64,000 nt of DNA. Origin: Sphingomonadales bacterium UBA2683 (GTDB taxonomy: Bacteria > Pseudomonadota > Alphaproteobacteria > Sphingomonadales > Sphingomonadaceae). How positions within the stretch are numbered: position 1 is the stretch's first letter; each line of letters starts with the position of its first letter. The stretch covers positions 539,266 to 603,265 of the forward strand of contig DELZ01000002.1 in the NCBI GenBank assembly GCA_002354635.1. The letters run 5' to 3'. A model generated the notes under the pieces. That model was not told the DNA's origin, ran no database searches, and worked only from the letters and a program-made list of their open reading frames with translations. Of the stretch, positions 26,076 through 34,835 are shown in pieces. Both the position numbers and the translations under genes were made by a program.

Positions 26076-26608
26076 ATCGGTTTCCAGACCCGTCGTTCTT
26101 CGGCAATGCGAAGAACGTCAAAGGCCGCTTGTGCCGTCTGAAATTTCTTTGCCGCCTCTTCATCACCAGGGTTGACGTCCGGATGATATTCCTTGGCCAT
26201 GGAACGCCATGCCTTTTTGACCGTCTCGAATTCGACATCCGGCGTCAGGTCGAAAATTTCAAGTGCGGTCATTTCGTCGCGCGAACGGCTGCCATCGCCT
26301 GATCCCATCCAGCTATAGTGGGCGGCTTCCTGATAGGCGTTGGCATCGCGCTGCTCGTCGGCTTCGCGCTTCTTGCGCTCTTCCTTGTCGAGTCCTTCGA
26401 AATAGTCCCATCCCCGGTTATATTCCGCGGCGTGGGTCTGGCAAAAATACCAGCGCTCCGGACTATTGGGAGATTTCGGAGCCGGACAATTGCCCGCTTC
26501 CTGGCAGCCGTGACGGTCGCAAATCTTGACCTGCTGCGTTTCGCGGGAGCTTTCATAGCTTCCCCAGCGGGGAAAGCCCCAGTTGTCGGATCGTTTTGCT
26601 TTTGGCAT
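26072..26608 (-). CDS. J-domain protein with N-terminal cysteine region
   Basis: A 178-residue protein with a C-terminal J domain (about residues 115-175). It has EIFDLTPDVEFETVKKAWRSMAKEYHPDVNPGDEEA and the HPD motif at 142-144, so it should stimulate a DnaK ATPase. The N-terminal half has Cys30, Cys35, Cys41 and Cys56 followed by His, spaced like a possible zinc site. It reads KICDRHGCQEAGNCPAP and YFCQTHAAEYNRGWDYFEGL. This layout is common and conserved in alphaproteobacteria, with no defined client. It is not DnaJ itself: the G/F region and DnaJ zinc fingers are missing. Confidence 0.9.
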   Translation of the reverse strand: MPKAKRSDNWGFPRWGSYESSRETQQVKICDRHGCQEAGNCPAPKSPNSPERWYFCQTHAAEYNRGWDYFEGLDKEERKKREADEQRDANAYQEAAHYSWMGSGDGSRSRDEMTALEIFDLTPDVEFETVKKAWRSMAKEYHPDVNPGDEEAAKKFQTAQAAFDVLRIAEERRVWKPI

Positions 26609-26658
26609 GGTTCAGACTCTATCAAAAACCGGAGCGGACTACCAGCTTCTTCAGCGTG

Positions 26659-28311
26659 CTAGTTGCGGGACAGGATGTTTGCAGCCACGCGTTCCAAATC
26701 CGGACGCTGTTCAAGCTCTGGCTGGCTTTTGGCAAGCGTCGCCCAGTAGCGCGCCTCGCCAGGGGATTTGGGAATGCCCTGACCGCGATCATGAAGCTGT
26801 GCCCATATCGCGCGTGCACCGGCATATCCGCCCCTCGCCGCAAGCGAACAATCCTTCGCCACCGTATCCGCCTGGCCGAGTTGATATTGCAGTTCACATA
26901 TCCAGTTATTGCCTTCGATATTTCCCTCATCGGCCAGCGATCGCAGCTTTCGCAGAGATTCCCCGAGCTGATTGCCGTAAATGCCCAGTGCATAGGTTGC
27001 ATAGGGATGCCCGTGATCGGATGCGGCAGCAAAAAGCCCGATCGCCCGCTTTTTATCGGTAATACCAAACTTTCCTTCCCACAGGGCGAAGCCGAGATGG
27101 GATTGCGCTTTGGCATAGCCTTGCGCAGCAGCGAGCAAATAGAGCTCCAATGCGCGGCTGGCCTGATCCGGCTCATTTTCCTGGAAGTACCAGGCCAGTT
27201 CCGTCTGTCCTGCCGGATGTCCCTGCGCCGCTGACTTTTCCAGCCAGTCCTTCGCCTGCTTCAGGTCCTTGCGAACCCCGACACCGAGATGGTACATATA
27301 TCCCAAGAAAGATTGCGCCAACGGATCTCCGTTTGTCGCAAGCTGAGTCAGACCGACGATACCGATCCCGCCGAGAACCTCGCCAACCAATACGGTCTCG
27401 TCCTCGATAGCCAAACGGTCCATGGGAATGTCGATTGGCGATGGCGATTTTGTTAACCCAGAAGACGCTGGTGTATCCGGACCGGTAGAAATATCTGTTG
27501 GCAGATTCAGATAAAAATCTTCAAACCAGCTGCCATAGTGAAACGGCTGTTGCGGACCCAAATCCAGCTCCCGGGTGTTGGTATAGACTTCTCGCGATAC
27601 GACCTTGAAATAGTCGGACAGTTCAAGACCGGGTATAGCAAGCTTGTCCGCGATCGCCTTGGCAAAGGGACTTGTTTTGGAATCCACAGGGGCTGCATCC
27701 AGCGCGGGCTTTCCCTTGGCGGTAGAATAGAAAACGGCACCTTGCGTCATTTCCAGCAGTCCCATCGGGGAAATACCGCCCTCAGGGTCGTCACTGCTCA
27801 AGTCTTTCAGTCGAACAATCGGGTCGGGCGTCCGGCAGGCGTCCATAAAAAACAGGCTAAATTTCTTGGCCTTTGAGGCGGCTTGCAGCATTTTTTCCAG
27901 CGGCAGAAATTCCGTATCCAGTTCATCCCTGGACGCAAATGCCGGCGCATCGACGGGAACCATGAAATTGCGGCCGTTATATTCAAAACCATGCCCTGCA
28001 TAATAGACAACCGCACTATCCGCCTCCGATGCCTTGGCGGCAAAGGCCTGGGTCGCGCTGTTCAACTCCGCGATGGTCGCATCGCGTACGTCGATGATTT
28101 CGAAACCCGCTTTCGCAAAGGCCTCGCAGACGTGATCGATATCATTGACCGCGTTCGCCAATGCCGGCCAATCGAGACCATCATAGGCACCAATGCCGAT
28201 GAGCAGCGCAACGCCGCGATTCCCTTGTGGAGACACGCATTTTGCCTCCGCGGGAGGACCGAAGCCGAACAGACAGGCGAAAACAACGCAACTGAGCAGA
28301 AATTTTTTCAT
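26659..28311 (-). CDS. Secreted caspase-like (C14) peptidase with Sel1 repeats
   Basis: A 550-residue protein: signal peptide (MKKFLLSCVVFACLFGFG, cleavage near AEA-K), then a caspase/metacaspase-type p20 domain (about 30-250), a linker, and Sel1-like repeats (about 330-520). The catalytic dyad is in place: His107 in VVYYAGHGFEYNG and Cys159 in FFMDACRTPDP. The NRGVALLIGIGAYDGL opening is typical of the family. Sel1 units such as AQSFLGYMYHLGVGVRKDLKQAKDWLEKSA serve protein-protein contacts. The start was taken at MKKFLL because it creates the signal peptide. Expected location is the periplasm; target unknown. Confidence 0.9.
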   Translation of the reverse strand: MKKFLLSCVVFACLFGFGPPAEAKCVSPQGNRGVALLIGIGAYDGLDWPALANAVNDIDHVCEAFAKAGFEIIDVRDATIAELNSATQAFAAKASEADSAVVYYAGHGFEYNGRNFMVPVDAPAFASRDELDTEFLPLEKMLQAASKAKKFSLFFMDACRTPDPIVRLKDLSSDDPEGGISPMGLLEMTQGAVFYSTAKGKPALDAAPVDSKTSPFAKAIADKLAIPGLELSDYFKVVSREVYTNTRELDLGPQQPFHYGSWFEDFYLNLPTDISTGPDTPASSGLTKSPSPIDIPMDRLAIEDETVLVGEVLGGIGIVGLTQLATNGDPLAQSFLGYMYHLGVGVRKDLKQAKDWLEKSAAQGHPAGQTELAWYFQENEPDQASRALELYLLAAAQGYAKAQSHLGFALWEGKFGITDKKRAIGLFAAASDHGHPYATYALGIYGNQLGESLRKLRSLADEGNIEGNNWICELQYQLGQADTVAKDCSLAARGGYAGARAIWAQLHDRGQGIPKSPGEARYWATLAKSQPELEQRPDLERVAANILSRN

Positions 28312-28357
28312 TTCACGGCTTAACACCGACAGCCAGCGATTCAACGATCAATTCCAA

Positions 28358-28738
28358 AATACCAGAGGGTCTGTAAGCCGGGTTCTGTCCATCCGCCGAA
28401 GCGAAATAGCCAGCCATTCATCTGTGCCATGCATTGCTGCGTGGCTCTAGCAACCAACCCGGGCTGCAGGCCGAAAAAGCCATATGCCGCCCCTATTTGG
28501 TTTTGCTCCAGGTGGGGTTTACCGTGCCAGGCCTGTTGCCAGACCCGCGGTGCGCTCTTACCGCACCCTTTCATTGTCACGTGACCGAAGTCGGCGCGAT
28601 CTGCTTTCTGTTGCACTTTCCCTAGGGTTACCCCCGCCGGACGTTATCCGGCACCTTTTAATCGTGGAGCCCGGACTTTCCTCCCACCTCCGCTGAAGCT
28701 TCGGCGGGCGGCTGGCCGACCCTCTGGTGCGCCCTATT
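28358..28738 (-). ncRNA. rnpB: RNase P RNA (class A)
   Basis: The catalytic RNA that trims tRNA 5' ends. Near the 5' end on the minus strand, GAGGAAAGTCCGGGCTCC is the universal CR-I/P4 segment. ACAGAACCCGGCTTACAGACC near the 3' end is the matching CR-V segment. The P1 stem is explicit: ACCAGAGGGTC (28718-28728) pairs with GACCCTCTGGT (28361-28371). Exact ends are estimates. The 5' end overlaps the stop codon of the amidase gene upstream. Confidence 0.95.
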
Positions 28739-29426
28739 TAGTGATTCCGCGCTCTCTGTCCAACATTAAAGACAAAAGCAGCGACCGGCATTCGCCATCG
28801 ATCACACCATCAACGGTTTTCGGACGAAAGCGCCGCTGAAAGGCGACCACAGCCGCCGTCTGGTCGGAAATATCATAGCCGAACCGCTCCAGCGCCAGCA
28901 TGAAACCGCCATCCGTCCAGGGCGGATCGCCTAGTTTGAGAGTCGGTTTTTTCAGCGCGATCCCGTGACGCGCGAGCCGTTCCCAGTCGAACAGTTCCCC
29001 CGGGTCCTGTTTGCGCGCCGGGGCCAGATCGCTGTGCCCGATGACGTTGGACGCCGTAATATTGTGCCGCTTCACGATTGCATGGGCAAGCCGGGTCACC
29101 GCGTCCATCTGCTCTTCCGGAAACGGGACATAGCCCCATTCATGCCCGGGATTGACGATCTCGATGCCGATACTGGCGCTGTTTACATCGGTGATCCCGC
29201 GCCAGTAACCACGCCCTGCATGCCAGGCACGATTTCCTTCATCGACCATCTGGACCACCTGACCGTCCTCGGTCACGACATAATGGGCGGACACCTTGGA
29301 TTCGGGATTGGCAAGCCAGTTAATCGCCGACGCCGCGTCCTTCATACCGGTGTAATGCATGACCAGGATGCTGATCGGCTGCTTGCGGTCGTCATAATTG
29401 GGGGATGGCGTCCATATCACATCCAT
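28734..29426 (-). CDS. N-acetylmuramoyl-L-alanine amidase (Amidase_2) with peptidoglycan-binding domain
   Basis: A 230-residue zinc amidase that cuts the amide bond between muramic acid and L-alanine. The Amidase_2 domain has LVMHYTGM (first His ligand), SAHYVVTEDGQVVQMVDEGNRAWHAGRGYWRG, IGIEIVNPGHEWGY, and VIGHSDLAPARKQDPGELFDW with the second His and Asp-containing site. Residues about 165-225 are a peptidoglycan-binding-like domain (FGYDISDQTAAVVAFQRRFRP). No signal peptide is visible, so it may be a cytoplasmic AmpD-type recycler rather than a secreted AmiD. It ends at the rnpB start. Confidence 0.9.
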   Translation of the reverse strand: MDVIWTPSPNYDDRKQPISILVMHYTGMKDAASAINWLANPESKVSAHYVVTEDGQVVQMVDEGNRAWHAGRGYWRGITDVNSASIGIEIVNPGHEWGYVPFPEEQMDAVTRLAHAIVKRHNITASNVIGHSDLAPARKQDPGELFDWERLARHGIALKKPTLKLGDPPWTDGGFMLALERFGYDISDQTAAVVAFQRRFRPKTVDGVIDGECRSLLLSLMLDRERGITK

Positions 29427-29460
29427 ATCAGACTTCCTTCTCGCACCGGGCCGTTCCCAA

Positions 29461-30102
29461 TCAGGCAGTCACGATAGCACCCAAAAGCAATTCTGTCCCT
29501 GATTCCGGTGAAATCCGCAGATCTCCACCATTTTGCAGCGCCAGTTCCCGGGTCATCCACGCCGCCGCGGTTCTGGCGCTGATATCGGCGGTGGCGATCG
29601 TGCCGTCCAGTGCCGTGCGGATACCGTCATCCAGCGCGATTTTTGTACCCTCTGCCCGGATCACCACTTCGATCCCGAGATCACCCTGCTCTGCTCCCAC
29701 ATCCAGCCTGCCGCCCCGCACCAGCGATTCCTTTGCGATCAAGGCAAGGTTGAGGAGAATTTTTATCGCCTTTTTCGGCAAGGATCCGCCCTGGACTGCC
29801 CAGCCCAGCGTGATCTTGCCCGAATCGCCAAGCAAAGACTCGATCAGCTGCCGCGCCTCGGCCGGATCGATTGTGTCGCCAAAGCCGCCTGCTGCGCCAA
29901 AGGCGAGCCGGAAATATTTCAACTTGTCGGCCGAAGTTCTGGCGCTGTCCGCCAGCAAGTCCATGCAGCGGTCCCGCATCACCGGATCGTCCTCGCCTTC
30001 CAGCAATTCCAGGCCGTTATTGAGGGCACCGACCGGACTGAGCAGATCGTGACAGATTTTCGAACAAAGCAGAGATGCAAGGTCAACTTCATTATTCGAC
30101 AT
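29461..30102 (-). CDS. chpT: Histidine phosphotransferase ChpT
   Basis: A 213-residue phosphotransferase relaying phosphate from CckA to the cell-cycle regulator CtrA and to CpdR in alphaproteobacteria. The phosphorylated His18 lies in LLCSKICHDLLSPVGALNNGLELLE, the diagnostic ChpT helix. The C-terminal half is a degenerate ATPase-like domain that does not bind ATP (ARTAAAWMTRELALQNGGDLRI). It is 34 bp downstream of nothing co-oriented and upstream of the amidase gene. CckA and CtrA are not in the window. Confidence 0.92.
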   Translation of the reverse strand: MSNNEVDLASLLCSKICHDLLSPVGALNNGLELLEGEDDPVMRDRCMDLLADSARTSADKLKYFRLAFGAAGGFGDTIDPAEARQLIESLLGDSGKITLGWAVQGGSLPKKAIKILLNLALIAKESLVRGGRLDVGAEQGDLGIEVVIRAEGTKIALDDGIRTALDGTIATADISARTAAAWMTRELALQNGGDLRISPESGTELLLGAIVTA

Positions 30103-30128
30103 ATAAACGCGCTTTCAAACTGTGATTT

Positions 30129-30560
30129 CTATTCCGCGGCTGTTTGGCCTTTTGCCACCGAGCAATCAAGCGGGATCGCGTCAAAACGGCCATAAATTTC
30201 GCCATCCGGAACCGCCTGCCATGCTGCCGCATCCTGCCCGTTGATAATCAGCCAGAGCCGGCCATCCGGTGCCGCGCTGCCGGCATCAATGATGGAAGGA
30301 CGCACCGCCCCTGTGGGATGGGAATGATAAAAGCCGAGGATGGGCTCGCCACCGTCTCGTTCTCCCCGCTCGGCATCAATCAGCGCCCGAGGATCTATCT
30401 CGAAATGCCGATACGGGTCTTCGGCTACATTCTTGGCTGCACGGCGGGCGCTGACCCTGCCCTCGCGACCAAAGAGGATTCCGCAGATTTCCTGCTGCTC
30501 GGCCGCGCGGGCCAACTGCTGCAGATCCGCCAACATCGCGCTTGATATAAGGAGTTGCAT
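30129..30560 (-). CDS. JAMM/MPN (M67) metallopeptidase
   Basis: A 143-residue MPN+ domain protein. The JAMM zinc motif is complete: Glu24 in QEICGILFG, then GFYHSHPTGAVRPSIID with His79, His81 and Asp92. Such proteins remove ubiquitin-like or sulfur-carrier tails, or act on cysteine adducts as in Mec+. The partner is unknown. The start at MQLLISSAM shares a CATG with the start of the divergent pseudouridine synthase. The ATG 9 bases upstream (MWAMQ) is an alternative. Confidence 0.88.
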   Translation of the reverse strand: MQLLISSAMLADLQQLARAAEQQEICGILFGREGRVSARRAAKNVAEDPYRHFEIDPRALIDAERGERDGGEPILGFYHSHPTGAVRPSIIDAGSAAPDGRLWLIINGQDAAAWQAVPDGEIYGRFDAIPLDCSVAKGQTAAE

Positions 30561-31530
30561 GGCCCACATCTACGCGATGAATGCAGGGCAATCCACCATA
30601 TCCGGAATATTACCGGAATCAGAAAAAAAACAGCGTCTCGATGCCGCTTTGACAGAAGCGGTCGATGGCCTCTCCCGCGAGCGGGTAAAATCGCTGATAT
30701 CATCGGGAAATCTTGCAATCGACGGAACTGTCTTTACCGATGCGTCGGCCAAGAAAATGGCCGGAAAAGCCTTTACGCTTACGATACCCGAACCGATCAC
30801 CGGCCCCGCTCTGGCGCAGGATATCCCGCTCGATGTGGTTTTCGAAGATACGCACCTGATCATCATCAACAAACCGGCAGGACTCGTCGTCCATCCAGCG
30901 GCCGGACATCCGGACGGCACGCTGGTAAACGCCTTGCTGTACCATTGCCGGGGCCAGCTATCGGGCATTGGCGGTGTGACCAGACCCGGGATTGTCCATC
31001 GCATCGACAAGGACACGTCCGGATTGATGGTGGCAGCCAAAACAGACGCCGCGCACCAGGGCCTGAGCGCCCTGTTTGCCAAGCATGATATCGAACGACG
31101 CTATATGGCGATCGTCAACGGCAGGCCGAATCCCGCTTCGGCGACGATCGAGGGCAGCATTGGCCGGAGCAATGTTGATCGCAAGAAAATGGCGGTTGTG
31201 GGAGACGATAGGGGCAAAGCGGCAATGACCCATTATACGGTCAAGGAAATGCTCGACGGTGCCGCTTTGGTGGAATGCACGCTGGAAACCGGGCGCACAC
31301 ACCAGGTCCGGGTGCACATGACCCATATCGGTCACAGCCTGATCGGTGACCCGCTCTATGGCACTCGTCGAAAATCATTGCTTTCCCGGCGAAAAGATAT
31401 TCGATTTGGACGCCAGGCGCTGCATGCTGCTAGTCTTGGATTTGTTCACCCCATAACGGATGAGAAATTGATGTTTTCTATCGATTTTCCTGACGATATG
31501 CAGGAACTATTCATGAAGTTGCGCATATAA
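30559..31530 (+). CDS. RluA-family 23S rRNA pseudouridine synthase (RluD-like)
   Basis: A 323-residue synthase with an N-terminal S4 RNA-binding domain (about 25-75, QRLDAALTEAVDGLSRERVKSLISSGNLAIDG) and the catalytic domain with PGIVHRIDKDTSGLMVAAK, where Asp150 is the nucleophile. LIIINKPAGLVVHPAAGHPDGTLVNALLYH and TGRTHQVRVHM confirm the RluA/C/D family. The RluD-like composition and S4 domain suggest modification of helix 69 (positions 1911/1915/1917). An AAGGAG lies 5 bases upstream of the ATG. Confidence 0.92.
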   Translation: MAHIYAMNAGQSTISGILPESEKKQRLDAALTEAVDGLSRERVKSLISSGNLAIDGTVFTDASAKKMAGKAFTLTIPEPITGPALAQDIPLDVVFEDTHLIIINKPAGLVVHPAAGHPDGTLVNALLYHCRGQLSGIGGVTRPGIVHRIDKDTSGLMVAAKTDAAHQGLSALFAKHDIERRYMAIVNGRPNPASATIEGSIGRSNVDRKKMAVVGDDRGKAAMTHYTVKEMLDGAALVECTLETGRTHQVRVHMTHIGHSLIGDPLYGTRRKSLLSRRKDIRFGRQALHAASLGFVHPITDEKLMFSIDFPDDMQELFMKLRI

Positions 31531-31606
31531 GTAACACACCCTATATTCGCTTTTGACCAATGGGTGCTTAATGAGGCCCGGCGGCACAACATAAGAAGGA
31601 ACGAAA

Positions 31607-32518
31607 ATGGCTAATGGTAGCAATGTTCCGGCAAAAATCCCTGCCTTAGGGGGGGACGCGAGCCTGAACCGGTATCTCTCGGAAGTTCGTAAATTTCCGC
31701 TTTTGACTCCCGAACAAGAATATATGCTGGCGAAACGCTATTCTGAACACAAGGATCAGGAAGCCGCCGCCCAGCTGGTCACCTCGCATCTGCGACTCGT
31801 CGCCAAGATCGCGATGGGCTTTCGCGGCTACGGCCTGCCGGTCTCGGATCTTATTTCCGAAGGCAATGTCGGCTTGATGCAGGGCGTGAAGAAATTTGAA
31901 CCCGATCGCGGCTTCCGCCTGGCGACTTACGCAATGTGGTGGATCAGAGCATCGATCCAGGAATATGTGCTGCGCAGCTGGAGCCTCGTCAAGATGGGGA
32001 CGACCGCTGCCCAGAAGAAACTCTTTTTCAACCTGCGCCGGATGAAGAATAATCTCGACGCGTTCGAGGATGGTGATCTGTCGCCGGAAGACGTAAAGAA
32101 AATATCGACTGATCTGGGCGTTGCCGAGCATGAAGTGGTCAATATGAACCGCCGCATGTCCATGGGTGGTGATGCGTCGCTGAACGTCTCGCTTTCGTCC
32201 GAAGATGGCGATGGTGGCCAGTGGCAGGACATATTGGAAGATGACGTCCCGCTGCACGATGAAGCGATTGCGGCGTCCCAGGAAGCCGACTTCCGGCATG
32301 AAATGCTGTCCGAAGCGATGGGTTCGCTGAACGAGCGCGAGCAGCATATTCTGGCTGAGCGTCGCCTGTCGGAAGACCCCAAGACGCTGGAAGACCTGAG
32401 CAAGGTCTATGACGTCAGCCGCGAGCGCATTCGCCAGATCGAGGTCCGGGCCTTTGAGAAGCTGCAAAAGGCGATGCTGCGCATTGCAGGAGAAAAGCAG
32501 CTTCTTGCTACTGGCTGA
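31607..32518 (+). CDS. rpoH: RNA polymerase sigma-32 factor
   Basis: A 303-residue heat-shock sigma factor. Region 2 contains LVTSHLRLVAKIAMGFRGYGLPVSDLISEGNVGLMQGVKKFEP, then the 2.4 helix GFRLATYAMWWIRASIQEYVLRSWSLVKMGTTAAQKKLFFNLR. The QKKLFFNLR stretch is the RpoH box. Region 4 is LEDLSKVYDVSRERIRQIEVRAFEKLQKAML. A 76-bp leader precedes it, with GAAGGAACGAAA before the ATG. A strong terminator follows. It would control clpX/clpP-type chaperone and protease genes. Confidence 0.97.
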   Translation: MANGSNVPAKIPALGGDASLNRYLSEVRKFPLLTPEQEYMLAKRYSEHKDQEAAAQLVTSHLRLVAKIAMGFRGYGLPVSDLISEGNVGLMQGVKKFEPDRGFRLATYAMWWIRASIQEYVLRSWSLVKMGTTAAQKKLFFNLRRMKNNLDAFEDGDLSPEDVKKISTDLGVAEHEVVNMNRRMSMGGDASLNVSLSSEDGDGGQWQDILEDDVPLHDEAIAASQEADFRHEMLSEAMGSLNEREQHILAERRLSEDPKTLEDLSKVYDVSRERIRQIEVRAFEKLQKAMLRIAGEKQLLATG

Positions 32519-32546
32519 CTGGCAGACACCGGTCTGGAAACAATTG

Positions 32547-32585
32547 AAAAACGCCCCGAAACAGGATTTGTTTTCGGGGCGTTTT
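32547..32585 (+). terminator. Rho-independent terminator of rpoH
   Basis: AAAACGCCCCGAAA and TTTTCGGGGCGTTTT form a perfect stem of about 14 bp with a 10-nt loop and a closing T-run. Confidence 0.9.
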
Positions 32586-32602
32586 CCATTTAGGCTGCCG
32601 CG

Positions 32603-33268
32603 ATGCGGGCAATCAAATTTCTCTTCAAATTTGTGTTGTATTTCATTCTGATCACGGTCGCGTGGGTCGGGATTTATGCCATTGTGCCGCCACCCGTCAC
32701 CGCCACCATGATCCTCGACGAAAACGGCATCACCAAGGACTGGACGGCATTCAGCGATATTTCCCCCAATATGGTACGCGCGGTGATCGCGGCCGAGGAT
32801 GGCAAATTCTGCAACCACAACGGTTTTGACACCGAAGCGATCCAGAAGGCGATCGAGCGCAACGCCCAGGGCGGACGGATACGGGGCGGATCGACCATTT
32901 CCCAGCAGGTCGCCAAAAATGCGTTCCTCTGGCAGGGTGGCGGTTTTTTCCGCAAGGGCCTGGAGGCCTATTTTACCTTTCTGATCGAGACGATCTGGAG
33001 CAAGAAGCGGATCATGGAAGTCTATCTCAATATCGCCGAGACGGGCATTGGCACCTATGGCGTGCAGGCCGGCGCGCAGCGCTATTTCAAAAAAGACGCC
33101 AAAGACCTGACCAAGATCGAGGCGGCGCGGATCGCGGCTGCCCTTCCCCTCCCCAAAAAACGCGCCGTGAACGGAGCCAGCGGCTTCACCCGGCGCTATG
33201 GCAATACCATTGCGGCACGGATCAATGTGGTGCGGAACGAAAAGCTCGACAGCTGTATCTATAAGTGA
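32603..33268 (+). CDS. mtgA: Monofunctional biosynthetic peptidoglycan transglycosylase
   Basis: A 221-residue GT51 enzyme polymerising lipid II into glycan strands. One N-terminal membrane anchor (about 5-28) is followed by the GT51 motifs: VIAAEDGKFCNHNGFD (catalytic Glu65), RIRGGSTISQQVAKNAFLW (motif 2), SKKRIMEVYLNIAETGIGTYG, and GAQRYFKKDAKDLTKIEAARIAAALP. No transpeptidase domain is present, which is why it is called monofunctional. Confidence 0.96.
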   Translation: MRAIKFLFKFVLYFILITVAWVGIYAIVPPPVTATMILDENGITKDWTAFSDISPNMVRAVIAAEDGKFCNHNGFDTEAIQKAIERNAQGGRIRGGSTISQQVAKNAFLWQGGGFFRKGLEAYFTFLIETIWSKKRIMEVYLNIAETGIGTYGVQAGAQRYFKKDAKDLTKIEAARIAAALPLPKKRAVNGASGFTRRYGNTIAARINVVRNEKLDSCIYK

Positions 33269-33425
33269 CTGTAATTCTGCGAAGGCAGGATACTGGGGCG
33301 TGATCGGCCCGCCAAATAATCTTGTATAGAATCCATGGGAAGGCGGCTGCAGGCACGATCTGACCGTAACGCTCTATCGAGAGATGTCAGGAATCAACCC
33401 CGGGCTTTGCCGGGGCACAGGGACG

Positions 33426-34697
33426 CTAAGCCGCGTCTTCCTTCTTCGGCTTGCTGCTCTTCGCAATCACCTTCACTGGTTCCTTGGTGCCAGCGACGAC
33501 ATCCTTGTCGATCACAATCTCGTCCACACCCTCAAAATCGGGCAGGTCGAACATGGTGTCGAGCAGGATATTCTCGACGATGGAACGCAGACCGCGCGCG
33601 CCGGTTTTCCGTTCGATCGCCTTCTTGGCAACCGCGACCAGCGCGTCATCGGTAAAGGTCAAACCGACATCTTCCAGTTCGAACAACTTGCGATATTGTT
33701 TCACCAGCGCGTTTTTCGGTTCCTGAAGAATCGTCACCAGAGCATCGATATCGAGATCCTCGAGCGTCGCGATTACCGGCAGACGGCCGACAAATTCCGG
33801 AATCAGGCCGAATTTCAGCAGATCCTCTGGCTCGCCCTGGGCCAATAGTTCACCAACCCGGCGTTCTTCCGGAGCGGCAACATGGGCGCCGAAACCGATC
33901 GATTTGCCTTCGAGACGGTCGCCGATGATCTTTTCCAGACCGGCGAACGCGCCACCGCAGATGAACAATATGTTGGTGGTATCGACCTGCAGGAATTCCT
34001 GCTGTGGATGCTTACGGCCGCCTTGCGGTGGGACGCTGGCGGTGGTGCCTTCCATCAGCTTGAGCAGCGCCTGCTGAACGCCCTCACCCGACACATCGCG
34101 GGTGATGGACGGATTTTCCGCCTTGCGGCTGATCTTGTCGATTTCGTCGATATAGACGATGCCGCGCTGGGCCTTCTCGACATTATAGTCGGAAGACTGA
34201 AGCAATTTCAGAATGATGTTTTCGACGTCTTCGCCGACATAACCGGCTTCGGTCAACGTCGTTGCATCAGCCATAGTAAACGGCACATCAAAGGTCTTCG
34301 CCAGCGTCTGCGCCAGCAAGGTCTTGCCGCAACCGGTCGGACCAACCAGCAGGATGTTCGATTTTGCCAGCTCGATATCGCCAGATTTGGCTGCATGATT
34401 GAGACGTTTATAGTGATTGTGCACAGCAACCGACAAAACGCGTTTGGCGCGGCTCTGTCCGATCACATAGTCGTTCAGTACGTCGCAGATTTCCTGTGGC
34501 GTCGGCACTTCGCCGTCCTTGCGACCGGTAGCGGCGCCCTTGGTTTCTTCGCGGATGATGTCGTTGCACAGTTCGACACATTCATCGCAGATGAATACCG
34601 TAGGTCCCGCAATCAGCTTGCGGACTTCATGTTGGGATTTGCCACAGAAGGAGCAATATAAAGTGCTCTTCGAATCAGATCCCGTCAGTTTCGTCAT
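33426..34697 (-). CDS. clpX: ATP-dependent Clp protease ATP-binding subunit ClpX
   Basis: A 423-residue AAA+ unfoldase that feeds substrates to ClpP. The N-terminal zinc-binding domain has Cys15, Cys18, Cys37 and Cys40 in YCSFCGKSQHEVRKLIAGPT and VFICDECVELC. The ATPase has LLVGPTGCGKTLLAQTLAKTF, a Walker B GIVYIDEIDKISRK and SGEGVQQALLKLMEGT. Length and domain order are standard. It is 138 bp downstream of clpP on the same strand; co-transcription is likely. A short CCCCGG-CCGGGG hairpin lies just past its stop at 33398-33415, without a T-run. Confidence 0.98.
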   Translation of the reverse strand: MTKLTGSDSKSTLYCSFCGKSQHEVRKLIAGPTVFICDECVELCNDIIREETKGAATGRKDGEVPTPQEICDVLNDYVIGQSRAKRVLSVAVHNHYKRLNHAAKSGDIELAKSNILLVGPTGCGKTLLAQTLAKTFDVPFTMADATTLTEAGYVGEDVENIILKLLQSSDYNVEKAQRGIVYIDEIDKISRKAENPSITRDVSGEGVQQALLKLMEGTTASVPPQGGRKHPQQEFLQVDTTNILFICGGAFAGLEKIIGDRLEGKSIGFGAHVAAPEERRVGELLAQGEPEDLLKFGLIPEFVGRLPVIATLEDLDIDALVTILQEPKNALVKQYRKLFELEDVGLTFTDDALVAVAKKAIERKTGARGLRSIVENILLDTMFDLPDFEGVDEIVIDKDVVAGTKEPVKVIAKSSKPKKEDAA

Positions 34698-34835
34698 AAA
34701 AAGTCCTTTAAACCGGCCATTATTGTAATCTAACCGTCAAATTGCAAAATGCTACCGCTTTTTTCGCGGGTTTTCTGGCGGATAGACAAGTCTATCAAAT
34801 ATGGCTTAAATTTCATTTAGGGCGGCGATAACCGC

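Noticed and set aside
33398..33415. CCCCGG/CCGGGG hairpin after clpX as a terminator
   Set aside because: No T-run on either strand and very short stem; only mentioned with clpX.
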